DNA of 46,408 nucleotides from Spirochaetota bacterium (GCA_004297825.1 SCSX01000087.1:1-46408); one strand, 5' to 3'; counted from the stretch's first letter, positions 25,695 through 33,759 are shown. Numbers and translations are program-made. The notes: a model not told the origin generated them from the sequence alone.

Positions 25695-27191
25695 TCAGGC
25701 CTCCTTCTCCGCGGTGGAATAGGTGAGATTCCGGAGCTCCTCGTCGCCTTTGGGAACGGTATACCTGCTGATCGTGACGAGCACGATGATGGAGAACAGG
25801 AAACTCCAGAAAGCCATATAGAGCATGTTCATGTCGAGATAAAAAAGCAGTGCCGCAAGAATGACCCCCAGGACCAGCGCCCAGAGCCCGGCGCGAGGGG
25901 TAATCTTTTTCGAGAGAATACCCATTAAAATCAGGGCGAATATCGGACCCTGGAAGAATGAGAGCAACTGCTGAACGAATACGTAAATGCCCCTGAACTC
26001 GCCGGTCAGCGGTGCGCAGAAAATTCCGGCGACAAGCGCGATCATGGTGATCCTGCGTCCCAGTCTGAGTTCCAGTGCGTCATCGTCCCGCTTCGAGAGA
26101 ACGCCCATTATATCGCGCGTCACCATCACCGAGGTGGAATTGAGCGTGGAGGAAATCGAGGATTGAAGGGCCGCGATAAAAGAAACGAACAAGAGTCCCG
26201 ATACGCCGGGAGGCAGAAGATTCTTTACGACCCACGGAAGGGCCTGATCGGCGTTGGCGAGCTTATCCTTGCAAAGGAGCAGGGCGAAAAAACCGGGAAG
26301 CACGATGAGAAGGGGGACGAGCGTTTTCGCGAACGCAGCCATCATCATGGAGGCCTTGCCGTCCCATTCCGACCTGGCCCCAAGGCATCTCTGCAATATA
26401 GCCTGGTTTGTACACCAGTATGCCGGGGAGAGCACCATCGCAAGTCCCAGAAGCACCCCCGGCCAGGGGAATTCCTCATGGGTGGAGGGCAGGAACGCCA
26501 GGGCATGTTCCGGGAATTTGGTCTGAATTTCGGACACGAATATATCGACGCCCCCGATCTCATGTATCCCGAGAATCGCGACGACAATGGCGCCGATAAA
26601 CATGATGACCAGTTGGACCGCGTCGGTGTAGGTAACTGCCGCAAGCCCGCCGGAGACCGTGTAAAATCCCACCACGCCCGCGGTCAGGAGTATGCTGAAC
26701 CAGATGGACCAGCCGATATACATTTCCAGCATGATCGCGGTCGACCATAAAAATACGCCCACGATGAGTACGGAAAATACGCTCAGGATCACCGCCGAGA
26801 TCACCCTGACCGGATCGCTGTAGCGCCTGCCCAGGTACTCGGGGATGGAGAATACGCCCGCGCGCCAGTAGAACGGGATGAAGATGAACGCCGCGATGAT
26901 CATCGCCGGGATGGCCCCGATCCATTCGAAGTTCGCCTGCGCGATGCCGATCTTGTACGCTCCTCCGGCCCCGCCCACGTAATCGTTGGAGCCGATATTG
27001 GTGCCGATAATCGACATGCCGATTACCCACCAGGAAAGGGACTTGCCCGCAAGAAAATAATCATGGGAAGAATGTATGCGCGAACTGAATATGTGCCCGT
27101 AAAGGGCTATTCCGACGAGGTATGCGATTATGAGCGCGATATCGAACCAGTGCACCGATTGTTGGGAAAAGCTGAATATTTCTCCGAGCAT
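25695..27191 (-). CDS. sodium:solute symporter family transporter
   Basis: The 498-residue protein has about thirteen hydrophobic helices. N-terminal residues WWVIGMSIIGTNIGSNDYVGGAG near 54-76 match the sodium/substrate-binding TM1 of the SSS/SGLT family, and GFYTVSGGLAAVTYTDAVQ near 177-195 is the most conserved family segment. The later SFIAALQSSISSTLNSTSVMVTRD near 335-360 is another family hallmark (Na2 site serine/threonine pair). Substrates in this branch are often sugars, sugar acids or inositol; none can be assigned. Its start is divergent from mgsA across a 269-base intergenic region. Confidence 0.92.
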   Translation of the reverse strand: MLGEIFSFSQQSVHWFDIALIIAYLVGIALYGHIFSSRIHSSHDYFLAGKSLSWWVIGMSIIGTNIGSNDYVGGAGGAYKIGIAQANFEWIGAIPAMIIAAFIFIPFYWRAGVFSIPEYLGRRYSDPVRVISAVILSVFSVLIVGVFLWSTAIMLEMYIGWSIWFSILLTAGVVGFYTVSGGLAAVTYTDAVQLVIMFIGAIVVAILGIHEIGGVDIFVSEIQTKFPEHALAFLPSTHEEFPWPGVLLGLAMVLSPAYWCTNQAILQRCLGARSEWDGKASMMMAAFAKTLVPLLIVLPGFFALLLCKDKLANADQALPWVVKNLLPPGVSGLLFVSFIAALQSSISSTLNSTSVMVTRDIMGVLSKRDDDALELRLGRRITMIALVAGIFCAPLTGEFRGIYVFVQQLLSFFQGPIFALILMGILSKKITPRAGLWALVLGVILAALLFYLDMNMLYMAFWSFLFSIIVLVTISRYTVPKGDEELRNLTYSTAEKEA

Positions 27192-27460
27192 GAATTCACC
27201 GATCGGTTGATAAGGTAAATTGAAATAACACGATATCGACAGATTTACAAAACGGGAGAATTAATGCAAAAATGCAAGTACTAAATGCAGAGACGAGTGA
27301 TTCAGGTCCGGGGTGGCCGTTCTGGCCCGAATCGGCGGGAATAGATGAATATTTAATGAAAATCATTTGAAATATCATGAAACTTGAGCATTTTCAAAGG
27401 ACGGGAATCGAACACGATCCCCTGATATCGTAAAAAGAAGTAATAAAAGGCAGAGGACTA

Positions 27461-27937
27461 ATGGACAAGATCAAGAACATAGCGCTCGTGGCGCATGACA
27501 ACATGAAAAAGGATCTTATAGAATGGGTGGAATGGAATTTCGAGGTATTGATGCGCCATAATCTCATCTGTACTGGGACGACCGGAAAGCTCGTGGAAAA
27601 CGCGATAAACCCCAGGCTCGCGGGCAGCGGCCTGGGGAACGGCACTGGCGTCGAGGTGACCAAGCTGAAATCGGGGCCGCTCGGCGGGGACCAGCAGATC
27701 GGCGCGATGATCGCGGAAGGGCGCATAGATATCATGATATTCTTCTGGGATCCCATGGAGCCCCAGCCGCATGACGTGGATATAAAGGCGCTGCTTCGCA
27801 TCGCCGTTCTCTACAATATTCCCACCGCGTGCAACAGGTCCACCGCGGATTTCGTGATCTCGTCGCATCTCCTGAACGAGCACTACAGCCCCGCGATTAA
27901 GGATTACAGCGCGTATATACAGAGGCAGGTCCGGTGA
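27461..27937 (+). CDS. mgsA: methylglyoxal synthase
   Basis: A 158-residue enzyme that converts dihydroxyacetone phosphate to methylglyoxal and phosphate, a bypass of lower glycolysis under phosphate limitation. The family markers are there: VAHDNMKKDL with the active His12, TGTTG, SGPLGGDQQIG with the catalytic Asp77, and FFWDPMEPQPHDVDIKALLR with His104 and Asp107. AGAGGAC... upstream is only a weak Shine-Dalgarno. The stop is followed directly by a large palindromic element, which probably terminates transcription. The glyoxalase-II-like hydrolase at 15996 could act later in the pathway, but that is speculation. Confidence 0.95.
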   Translation: MDKIKNIALVAHDNMKKDLIEWVEWNFEVLMRHNLICTGTTGKLVENAINPRLAGSGLGNGTGVEVTKLKSGPLGGDQQIGAMIAEGRIDIMIFFWDPMEPQPHDVDIKALLRIAVLYNIPTACNRSTADFVISSHLLNEHYSPAIKDYSAYIQRQVR

Positions 27938-28026
27938 CGAAAAACAGGTAGAGACGCGATTAATCCAGGTAGAGACGCGATTAATCGCGTCTCTACCTGG
28001 ATTTGCCAATCTCTACCTGTTTTTCG
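27938..28026. repeat. nested GTAGAGACG palindromic element A
   Basis: Positions 27962-28003 are a perfect 42-base palindrome with no loop, core AGAGACGCGATTAATCGCG. Its left half is preceded by a direct copy of CAGGTAGAGACGCGATTAAT (27945-27964). Outside this, CGAAAAACAGGTAGAGA (27938-27954) pairs perfectly with TCTCTACCTGTTTTTCG (28010-28026), a 17-base inverted repeat. The element starts at the base after the mgsA stop and lies between convergent genes, so it would form strong hairpins in both transcripts. Element B at 31893 shares the GTAGAGACG/CGTCTCTAC arms. Confidence 0.9.
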
Positions 28027-28047
28027 CCAGTTGTAAATTGTATTCTA

Positions 28048-30048
28048 TTAAATGGACAGCGCCGCGAGAAATCCCTCGTGGATCGCGTCGTTGATCTTCG
28101 CAGGGCGCACACAGTCCCCGATAGCCTTGAAGGGCACGCCCGTTTTCTCGATTTCTGCCGTCGTTCTTTTTACGGACCTCGAGCCGAACGCGAGCACGAT
28201 CGATCCGAACTGTTGTGCGTCTTCGCGGCCTTCCTTTTCGTAGCGAACCTTTCCGCCGGAAATGGAGAGCACCTTCGCGCCCGTCACCACGCGGACGCCG
28301 AAACGCTTGATGCGATCGACGAGTATCCACCGGGTCGAGCGTCCCACGTCCTTGCCTATTGTGGGGAGCATCTCGAAAATGGTGACCGACTTCGATCCAT
28401 GGAACATGTACTGCTGCAGCCTGTCGGACGACTCCGCATCGAACGCCATGAGGAAATGAAGCACCTCGGGGGACAGGGTGCCCTTGGCTGCCAGGAAGAG
28501 CGCGGTTTCGATTCCCACCGCGCCGCCCCCGATCACGGCTATGTCCTGTCCCAGCATGGGATCGCGCCTGAGAACCTCCCACGCGGAAACGGATGTCGGC
28601 TCCGTGATCCCCTCGATTTTCGGAAGGATCGGTTCGGCGCCCTCGGCCACGATTACCTGGTCCGGCTTGCGTTCGGAAACGGTCGCCGCGGTCACCTCGG
28701 TATTCAAGAATATCGGAACATCAAGCTTTTTCAGCATGGTCCGATAATACCGGATGAATTGAAGAAGCTCATGCTTGTGTGGCGGCGCCCCCGCTATCCA
28801 GAGCTGCCCGCCGATATCGTCCGATTTCTCATACAGGGACACATCATGCCCTGCCTGCGCCGCGGTCACGGCGGCTTCGAGTCCCCCGGGTCCCGCACCG
28901 ATAACCATCACTCTTTTCGGGGAGGATGCTTTTTTTATCACCCTCTCCGCCTCGAATCCCGCGCGGGGATTGCCCACGCAAAAGACCGGCCTGCCGCTGA
29001 AAAGCTCGTCGGTACAGCCCTGGTTGCACGCGACGCACGGCCGGATCTCGTCGACACGTCCTTCGCGCGCCTTGACCGGCCATTCCGGGTCGGCGATGAG
29101 CACCCTCCCAAGGTTGATCAGATCGGCAAGCCCGTCCCGGATCGTTTTTTCGGCAAGTTCCGGATCGGTAATGCGATTTGATGCGTACACCGGAATCTTG
29201 ACCGCGCGCTTGATGTTGAGCGCGAGGTAGGAAAAAACACCGCGCGGGGCTTCCATGGGGAGCTGGGGAACATGAGACTCATGCCAGCCGCCCGTCACAC
29301 TGATCGCGTCTACCCCGGCACGCTCGTACACCTTTGCGAATTCTACGGTTTCAGCCGAGGTGTTGCTCCCGGGAACGAAATCGTTGCCCGCGATCCTGAT
29401 CGTAAGCGGGTAATCGCTCCCGAGCCTGGACCGCATGAGCTCGACAAGCTCGCGCCCGAACCGAACCCTGTTGTCGAAGCTCCCCCCGTATTCGTCGGTG
29501 CGCAGGTTCTTGAGCGGTGAAAGGAACTGGGTGATGAGATACCCCGCGGAGGCGATAATCTCGACGCCGTCAAACCCGGCCTCCTTGGCCCTGAGCGCGG
29601 CGAGTGTGAAGTCTTCCTGCAGCTTCTTGATATCCTCGATGGTCATTGCGCGCGGGGTGCTTTTCGACATCTTGGAATAAACAGCCGATGGCGCTATCTG
29701 CTTCTCATTGTTTATCAGGAATGAATATGCATAAGCGCCGGCATGGTACAACTGGACCCATGCGCGGGCCCCTTCGCTTTTTATGCCGGCCGCAAGGCTT
29801 TTAAACGAAGGTATTTCGCGGTCATTGGCGAGCGACATCGCGACGGACCCGATACCCACGAGGTCGACACCGACGGGACCCACGGTCACGACGCCGGCGC
29901 CGCCCCGGGCGCGCTCACGGAAGTAATTCACGTATCGGTCGTTGAGCTTCCCGTCGTAGGAATAGAGCAATCCGAGCGACGGGTAGACGATACGGTTTTT
30001 TATTTCGCATTTATTTATTGTTATCGGGCTGAAAAGATACGGAAACAT
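28048..30048 (-). CDS. old yellow enzyme-type 4Fe-4S flavoprotein, 2,4-dienoyl-CoA reductase-like
   Basis: A 666-residue protein of the FadH layout. Residues 1-330 form an FMN TIM barrel of old-yellow-enzyme type (WVQLYHAGAYA, GYLITQFLSPLKNLRTDEYGG). Cys338, Cys341, Cys345 and Cys357 in CVACNQGC...C are the 4Fe-4S ligands. The C-terminal part has two dinucleotide-binding motifs, VMVIGAGPGGLEAA near 380 and IAVIGGGAVGIETA near 500. In E. coli FadH this design passes electrons from NADPH through FAD and the cluster to FMN for enoyl-thioester reduction; the substrate here is not known. GGAGAGGAC seven bases before the ATG fixes the start. It lies 39 bases after a nitronate-monooxygenase-like gene, likely cotranscribed. 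Confidence 0.93.
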   Translation of the reverse strand: MFPYLFSPITINKCEIKNRIVYPSLGLLYSYDGKLNDRYVNYFRERARGGAGVVTVGPVGVDLVGIGSVAMSLANDREIPSFKSLAAGIKSEGARAWVQLYHAGAYAYSFLINNEKQIAPSAVYSKMSKSTPRAMTIEDIKKLQEDFTLAALRAKEAGFDGVEIIASAGYLITQFLSPLKNLRTDEYGGSFDNRVRFGRELVELMRSRLGSDYPLTIRIAGNDFVPGSNTSAETVEFAKVYERAGVDAISVTGGWHESHVPQLPMEAPRGVFSYLALNIKRAVKIPVYASNRITDPELAEKTIRDGLADLINLGRVLIADPEWPVKAREGRVDEIRPCVACNQGCTDELFSGRPVFCVGNPRAGFEAERVIKKASSPKRVMVIGAGPGGLEAAVTAAQAGHDVSLYEKSDDIGGQLWIAGAPPHKHELLQFIRYYRTMLKKLDVPIFLNTEVTAATVSERKPDQVIVAEGAEPILPKIEGITEPTSVSAWEVLRRDPMLGQDIAVIGGGAVGIETALFLAAKGTLSPEVLHFLMAFDAESSDRLQQYMFHGSKSVTIFEMLPTIGKDVGRSTRWILVDRIKRFGVRVVTGAKVLSISGGKVRYEKEGREDAQQFGSIVLAFGSRSVKRTTAEIEKTGVPFKAIGDCVRPAKINDAIHEGFLAALSI

Positions 30049-30087
30049 AGTCCTCTCCTTTTTTTGCGAACCTCGTCTGGCGTCCTG

Positions 30088-31125
30088 CTATTTAAGCATC
30101 GCATTCATTTTTTTAAGCGCGTCCTTGGCCTCCGCGATGGTGCGATCAAAGAGCTCTTTTACCGGGGGCATATCGCATACCAGGCCCTGGACCTGACCTA
30201 TGAGATGCACACCCTTTTTGAGATCGCCCGCCTCGGTCGCTTTTTGGATCTGGGCAAACGCGGTGGCCATCTGCGAAAGCTGGATCATCATCTTAGGCCC
30301 CTTGACCAGCGTACCCAGCATGAGCTTGAACCAGGGGAGCTTGAGCTGGCGGGTGATGGAGATTGACGCGACGAACGCACGGGGAAGGCTCATGCCCCTG
30401 CGGATTGACGACTTTGCGGCGGGCGTCTTCATAACGCGGCAATAAAGTCCATCAAAGCGATTAGAATAAATGGTATCGTCCATTCCCCGCTCTATCGTTG
30501 CCTTCTTTGTTATTTCATGCACAGGGCTTTCCTTCGTCACCGAAAGGCGCGTACCCATTGCGATACCATCGGCGCCCAGGGCGAGTGCGGCCGCGAGCCC
30601 GTATCCGTCACCAAAGCCGCCGGTGGCTATCACGGGAATTTTAACCGCGCGCACGATCGTGGGAACGAGGACCAGCGAGGTAACCATGCCGCCATGCGCC
30701 GCCGCTTCGTGACCGGTCACCTGCAGCGCGTCCGCGCCGTCGCGTTCCGCGGCGAGCGCGTGCTTCAGGGTGACCACCGTCGCGATAACCTTGCCCCCGT
30801 ACGCATGGGCGCGCTTGGTGATCCAGTCGCCCTTGCCGAGCGAAAAGTTGATAACCGGCACCTTTTCCTCGAGGAGCACCTCGGCGTTTTCCCGGGCCCC
30901 CGGCATGAGCAGGGTGGCTCCCGCGCCAAAGGGCTTGTTGGTGAGCGCGCGGATTCGCTTGATCGACTGGCGCGTCTGTTCCGGGTTGAGGGGGCCGGTT
31001 GCGAGTATACCCAGTCCGCCCGCGTTGCAGACGGCCGCGACGAGCTCCGGGGTGCTGATCCAGCTCATTCCCGGAAGAATGATGGGGTACTTGATGCCGA
31101 ACAGCTTTGTGATCTTCGTGTTCAT
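30088..31125 (-). CDS. nitronate monooxygenase/FabK-like flavoprotein, paralog 1
   Basis: A 345-residue FMN TIM-barrel protein. Family motifs are PIILPGMSWISTPELVAAV near the N-terminus, NAGGLGILATG, the phosphate-binding region IPVIATGGFGDGYGLAAALALGADGIAMGTR and TGHEAAAHGG with the His typical of this class. Enzymes in this family are nitronate monooxygenases or FabK-type enoyl-ACP reductases; other members act on unsaturated acyl chains. The ATG at 31125 has GGAGAAG seven bases upstream. It is closely related over its whole length to the gene at 31965. A TetR gene lies just upstream on the same strand, and the FadH-like gene follows. Confidence 0.92.
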   Translation of the reverse strand: MNTKITKLFGIKYPIILPGMSWISTPELVAAVCNAGGLGILATGPLNPEQTRQSIKRIRALTNKPFGAGATLLMPGARENAEVLLEEKVPVINFSLGKGDWITKRAHAYGGKVIATVVTLKHALAAERDGADALQVTGHEAAAHGGMVTSLVLVPTIVRAVKIPVIATGGFGDGYGLAAALALGADGIAMGTRLSVTKESPVHEITKKATIERGMDDTIYSNRFDGLYCRVMKTPAAKSSIRRGMSLPRAFVASISITRQLKLPWFKLMLGTLVKGPKMMIQLSQMATAFAQIQKATEAGDLKKGVHLIGQVQGLVCDMPPVKELFDRTIAEAKDALKKMNAMLK

Positions 31126-31226
31126 TGTCTTCTCCTTTAAAAAGTGAAATAAATAACAGCGATGTGCGATCGCCAAAAGGTGCATTATCAGGCATCCGCC
31201 GGAATCGATTATTCCGGCAATGCATA

Positions 31227-31814
31227 TTAAATATGTATTCCCCGATCCACGATCTCGGCCATGAAGCCGCGGAATCGCTCATCCGTGATATCAAGCGCGT
31301 CGAGAAGACCGAGCTTTTTGTACTGGAGCATGCCCTCGGTGACCGCTGCAAGGAAAACCGAGAGCATGAGCGGATCGATGGCGCGTATTCTATTCTCGCT
31401 TATTCCCAGCGAAATCGTCTCCTCTGTAACCCTGGTGAGCTCGGTAAATTTTCGGGCGATTTCATCGGAGCCGGATTCTTGGGACCCGTAATGGGCCTTG
31501 TACTCCATGAGGATGTTGTAGTAATCCCTGTGCCGGTGAAAGAATTCGATGTAGGAGTCGTATATCGAGATGAGCTTCTGGTTGGGGGTGCTTCTGCCGG
31601 CGATACCCTCCCTAAACCTGGTGAGGAGGAGATCGATTGCCTCGTAGCAGATGGTTTTGTAAATATCGCGCTTGCTGGCGAAATGAAAGTATATCGCACC
31701 CGTGGTAAGCCGCGCACGGGCGGCGATGGCCCTGATCGAGATACCGCTATACCCGTAGCGCGGCAGTAGGGAACGCGCAGTATCCAGAATCCGTTCACGG
31801 TTGTTTTTTCTCAT
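31227..31814 (-). CDS. TetR-family transcriptional regulator
   Basis: A 195-residue regulator. The N-terminal helix-turn-helix reads ILDTARSLLPRYGYSGISI, RAIAARARLTTGAIYFHF, ASKRDIYKTI (about residues 8-55), the TetR hallmark. The C-terminal ligand-binding part is poorly conserved, as usual. ATG at 31814 starts the normal TetR N-terminus; a frame open to 31862 would cover the operator-like palindrome. It sits between two paralogous flavoenzyme genes and upstream of the FadH-like gene, all leftward, and probably represses this group in response to an acyl-CoA or an electrophile. That ligand guess is from context only. Its Shine-Dalgarno is weak. Confidence 0.93.
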   Translation of the reverse strand: MRKNNRERILDTARSLLPRYGYSGISIRAIAARARLTTGAIYFHFASKRDIYKTICYEAIDLLLTRFREGIAGRSTPNQKLISIYDSYIEFFHRHRDYYNILMEYKAHYGSQESGSDEIARKFTELTRVTEETISLGISENRIRAIDPLMLSVFLAAVTEGMLQYKKLGLLDALDITDERFRGFMAEIVDRGIHI

Positions 31815-31834
31815 GAGAAGTACCGTATAGACAC

Positions 31835-31853
31835 AACATAACAACGTTATGTT
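31835..31853. promoter_or_regulatory. TetR operator candidate
   Basis: AACATAACAACGTTATGTT is a perfect inverted repeat with 8-base arms and a 3-base centre. It ends 20 bases before the tetR start at 31814, where an autorepression operator would be expected. I did not find a second perfect copy in front of the other flavoenzyme genes. Confidence 0.72.
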
Positions 31854-31892
31854 TTCGGTCAAGAAAAAAATGTGATTAAAGCAAAGGGCCAG

Positions 31893-31951
31893 GTTGGCAG
31901 GGGGTTCGTAGAGACGTCCCGGCGGGACGTCTCTACGAACCCCCTGCCAAC
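31893..31951. repeat. GTAGAGACG palindromic element B
   Basis: A 59-base palindrome with 29-base arms and a single central base at 31922. The left arm reads GTTGGCAGGGGGTTCG then TAGAGACGTCCC; the right arm is its exact complement. The GTAGAGACG...CGTCTCTAC part is shared with element A 4 kb away, but flanks and core differ. It lies 13 bases past the stop of the gene at 31965 and upstream of tetR, so it would act as a hairpin terminator between them. Confidence 0.9.
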
Positions 31952-31964
31952 TCGAGCCGCGGCA

Positions 31965-33002
31965 TTACTTCATTTTAGCATTAAAGGCTTTTTGCGCTTC
32001 CTTCGCTTCCTTGACGATTCTCTTGACGAGATCGGCAACCTTTGGCGTGTCGTGAATCAGGCCGGTAACCTGCCCCAGGGGAAGCACGCCCTGGGAATTG
32101 TCGCCTTCCATCGTACCCACCCTGAATGCCTTAAACCCGTTGGCCATGGTCGCCATTTTCTTGGCCCGTCCGTAACCCTGCAGGAGGATTGCAAGGGCTA
32201 TCTTTATCCACGGATATCCCAAAGCCTGGGCGATTTCGCGGGAATTGATAGCCGCGGTAAGCAGGTTGAGGGGGCGCGACATTATTTTTTTGACCTTTTT
32301 CGATTTCATGAAACGTGCCGGAAGACCGTCCACCTTCGGAGTATACACGGTATCGTAGATGGTCTTTTCGATACTGAGTCTTTTCATGTTCTCGTGAACC
32401 GGGCTCTCGACGGTGTTCATGAAGCGTGAGCCCATGGAAACGCCCTCTGCGCCCAACGCTAATGCCGCCGCAAGTCCCCTCCCGTCGCCGATGCCGCCCG
32501 CGGCGATTACCGGAATTTTGACGGATTCGGCAATGCTCGGTATGAGGACCATGGAGGTGATGTCGCCGCCGTGACCGGCCGCCTCGTATCCCGTCACTAT
32601 GAGCGCATCGGCGCCGTCGCGCTCCGCCGCGAGCGCATGCTTATGGGTGGTTACCGTGGCGACGACCTTGCCCCCGTAGGCGTGTACCTTCTTTGCCAGC
32701 CAGTCCCCTTTTCCAAGCGCGTAGTTGATGACGGGCACCTTTTCATCGATGAGTATCTGCGCGTTGCGCTCCGCCCCCGGGAAATAGAGGGTAATGTTCG
32801 CCGCAAACGGTTTCTTGGTGAGCGACCTGATCTCTTTCACCGCGGCCCTGGTTTCATCGACGCTCATGACGCCGGTCGCGAGAATGCCCAGTCCGCCGGC
32901 GTTCGAAACCGCGGCGACGAGTTTGGGTACGCTGATCCAGCTCATGCCGGAGAGTATTATGGGATATTCGATCCCGAAAAGCTTGGTAATGCGGGTTTTC
33001 AT
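31965..33002 (-). CDS. nitronate monooxygenase/FabK-like flavoprotein, paralog 2
   Basis: A 345-residue protein of the same family and length as the gene at 30088, with matching motifs: LFGIEYPIILSGMSWISV, NAGGLGILATG, TGYEAAGHGG and IPVIAAGGIGDGRGLAAALALGAEGVSMGSR. The two are clearly a duplicated pair, somewhat diverged in the C-terminal third. The ATG at 33002 has GGAGACC upstream. A 12-codon reading frame with a perfect AAGGAGG ends inside this Shine-Dalgarno region. It is the first gene of the leftward oxidoreductase cluster, followed by element B and then tetR, so it may be a separate transcript. Confidence 0.92.
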   Translation of the reverse strand: MKTRITKLFGIEYPIILSGMSWISVPKLVAAVSNAGGLGILATGVMSVDETRAAVKEIRSLTKKPFAANITLYFPGAERNAQILIDEKVPVINYALGKGDWLAKKVHAYGGKVVATVTTHKHALAAERDGADALIVTGYEAAGHGGDITSMVLIPSIAESVKIPVIAAGGIGDGRGLAAALALGAEGVSMGSRFMNTVESPVHENMKRLSIEKTIYDTVYTPKVDGLPARFMKSKKVKKIMSRPLNLLTAAINSREIAQALGYPWIKIALAILLQGYGRAKKMATMANGFKAFRVGTMEGDNSQGVLPLGQVTGLIHDTPKVADLVKRIVKEAKEAQKAFNAKMK

Positions 33003-33012
33003 ACAGGGTCTC

Positions 33013-33051
33013 CTAAAATGAGGTATGGTGTGGAGTATTTATCATGGACAT
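33013..33051 (-). CDS. possible 12-codon leader peptide
   Basis: Upstream of paralog 2, ATG at 33051 opens MSMINTPHHTSF and ends with TAG at 33013. A perfect AAGGAGG lies four bases before the ATG, and the stop codon is part of the TAGGAGA that serves as the next gene's Shine-Dalgarno. That layout would couple translation of the two. The peptide is too short for any family evidence, so this is a candidate only. Confidence 0.35.
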   Translation of the reverse strand: MSMINTPHHTSF

Positions 33052-33181
33052 CAATCCTCCTTATAGTGAATGGCGTGTCTTTCGGGTCAAGTCGATTTTG
33101 AAGCCCCCCATGACGGGAAAGAATCCCTTGAAGATCGTCCATATTCCGATGAAGAGCGGCAAATTCCTCTTCCACGGAAAA

Positions 33182-33195
33182 GCTGACCGGTCAGC
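33182..33195. promoter_or_regulatory. 14-bp palindrome, possible operator
   Basis: GCTGACCGGTCAGC is a perfect palindrome between the divergent flavoenzyme and DUF2147 genes, 180 bases upstream of the former and 130 upstream of the latter. The TGACCGGTCA core resembles dimeric repressor sites in general; no regulator is assigned. Confidence 0.4.
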
Positions 33196-33235
33196 CTGAG
33201 TGAAAATAGCGCAAAATAAATATGAAATCGCGCAT

Positions 33236-33254
33236 AATGCGAAATTTTCGCATT
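33236..33254. promoter_or_regulatory. AATGCGAA inverted repeat, possible operator
   Basis: AATGCGAAATTTTCGCATT has 8-base perfect arms and a 3-base centre, ending 70 bases before the DUF2147 start. It is in the right place for an operator of that gene. Confidence 0.45.
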
Positions 33255-33324
33255 GAACAGGACAGGTCGGTGATATATGGTGGCGGCGTTGTATGCGCTT
33301 ATAATCCCTGAAGGAGGATCAACG

Positions 33325-33750
33325 ATGTTTAGAATTCTGTCTGTAGCAGTCCTGTCACTTTCGCTTTTCATGCTGCCCAACGCGGTCAAGGCCGGAGGGG
33401 ACGATGCGCTGGGAACCTGGTTTACCGCGAAGAAGGACGCCAAAATCACCATTTTCAAATGCGAAGATAAAATCTGTGGAAAGATAAGCTGGCTCAAGAC
33501 GAATCCGGACGACCTCGACACGAAGAACCCGGATCCGGCGCGCCGCAATGATAAAATCCTGGGCAAGATAATGCTCTGGAATTTCGATTTTAACGGCGAA
33601 AAGTGGGAAAACGGTTTTATTTATGATCCCGATTCCGGCGACACGTATAAGTGTATTATGTGGATGGAAGGTTCCGGCGTTCTCATGGTGAAGGGATATA
33701 TCGGATTCTCGTTCATAGGCCGCTCCGAAACCTGGACAAAGGCGGAGTAG
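33325..33750 (+). CDS. DUF2147 exported protein
   Basis: A 141-residue protein with a signal peptide (about residues 1-23, ending NAVKA) and the DUF2147 domain: GTWFTAKKDAKITIFKCEDKICGKISWLKT, then NPDPARRNDKILGKIML, FIYDPDSGDTYKCIMW, and KGYIGFSFIGRSETW at the end. The family is widespread in diderm bacteria and of unknown function; the fold is a beta sandwich with a conserved Cys pair. AAGGAGG eight bases before the ATG at 33325 fixes the start. Two palindromes lie upstream, so it is probably regulated. It converges on ftsK with a gap of 9 bases. Confidence 0.92.
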   Translation: MFRILSVAVLSLSLFMLPNAVKAGGDDALGTWFTAKKDAKITIFKCEDKICGKISWLKTNPDDLDTKNPDPARRNDKILGKIMLWNFDFNGEKWENGFIYDPDSGDTYKCIMWMEGSGVLMVKGYIGFSFIGRSETWTKAE

Positions 33751-33759
33751 CGTTCCACC

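Noticed and set aside
27394-27440. TTCGATT-containing stretch resembling a tRNA T arm
   Set aside because: The flanking bases do not form the 5-bp T stem or an acceptor stem, and no anticodon arm was found.
27938-28026. CRISPR array
   Set aside because: The repeats are palindromic and directly adjoining, with no regular spacers and no cas genes nearby.
33001-33177. Open minus-strand frame beginning VEEEFAALHRN and ending in an ATGA overlap with the flavoenzyme start
   Set aside because: It has no Shine-Dalgarno or family match, and a better small frame with a perfect AAGGAGG lies within it.
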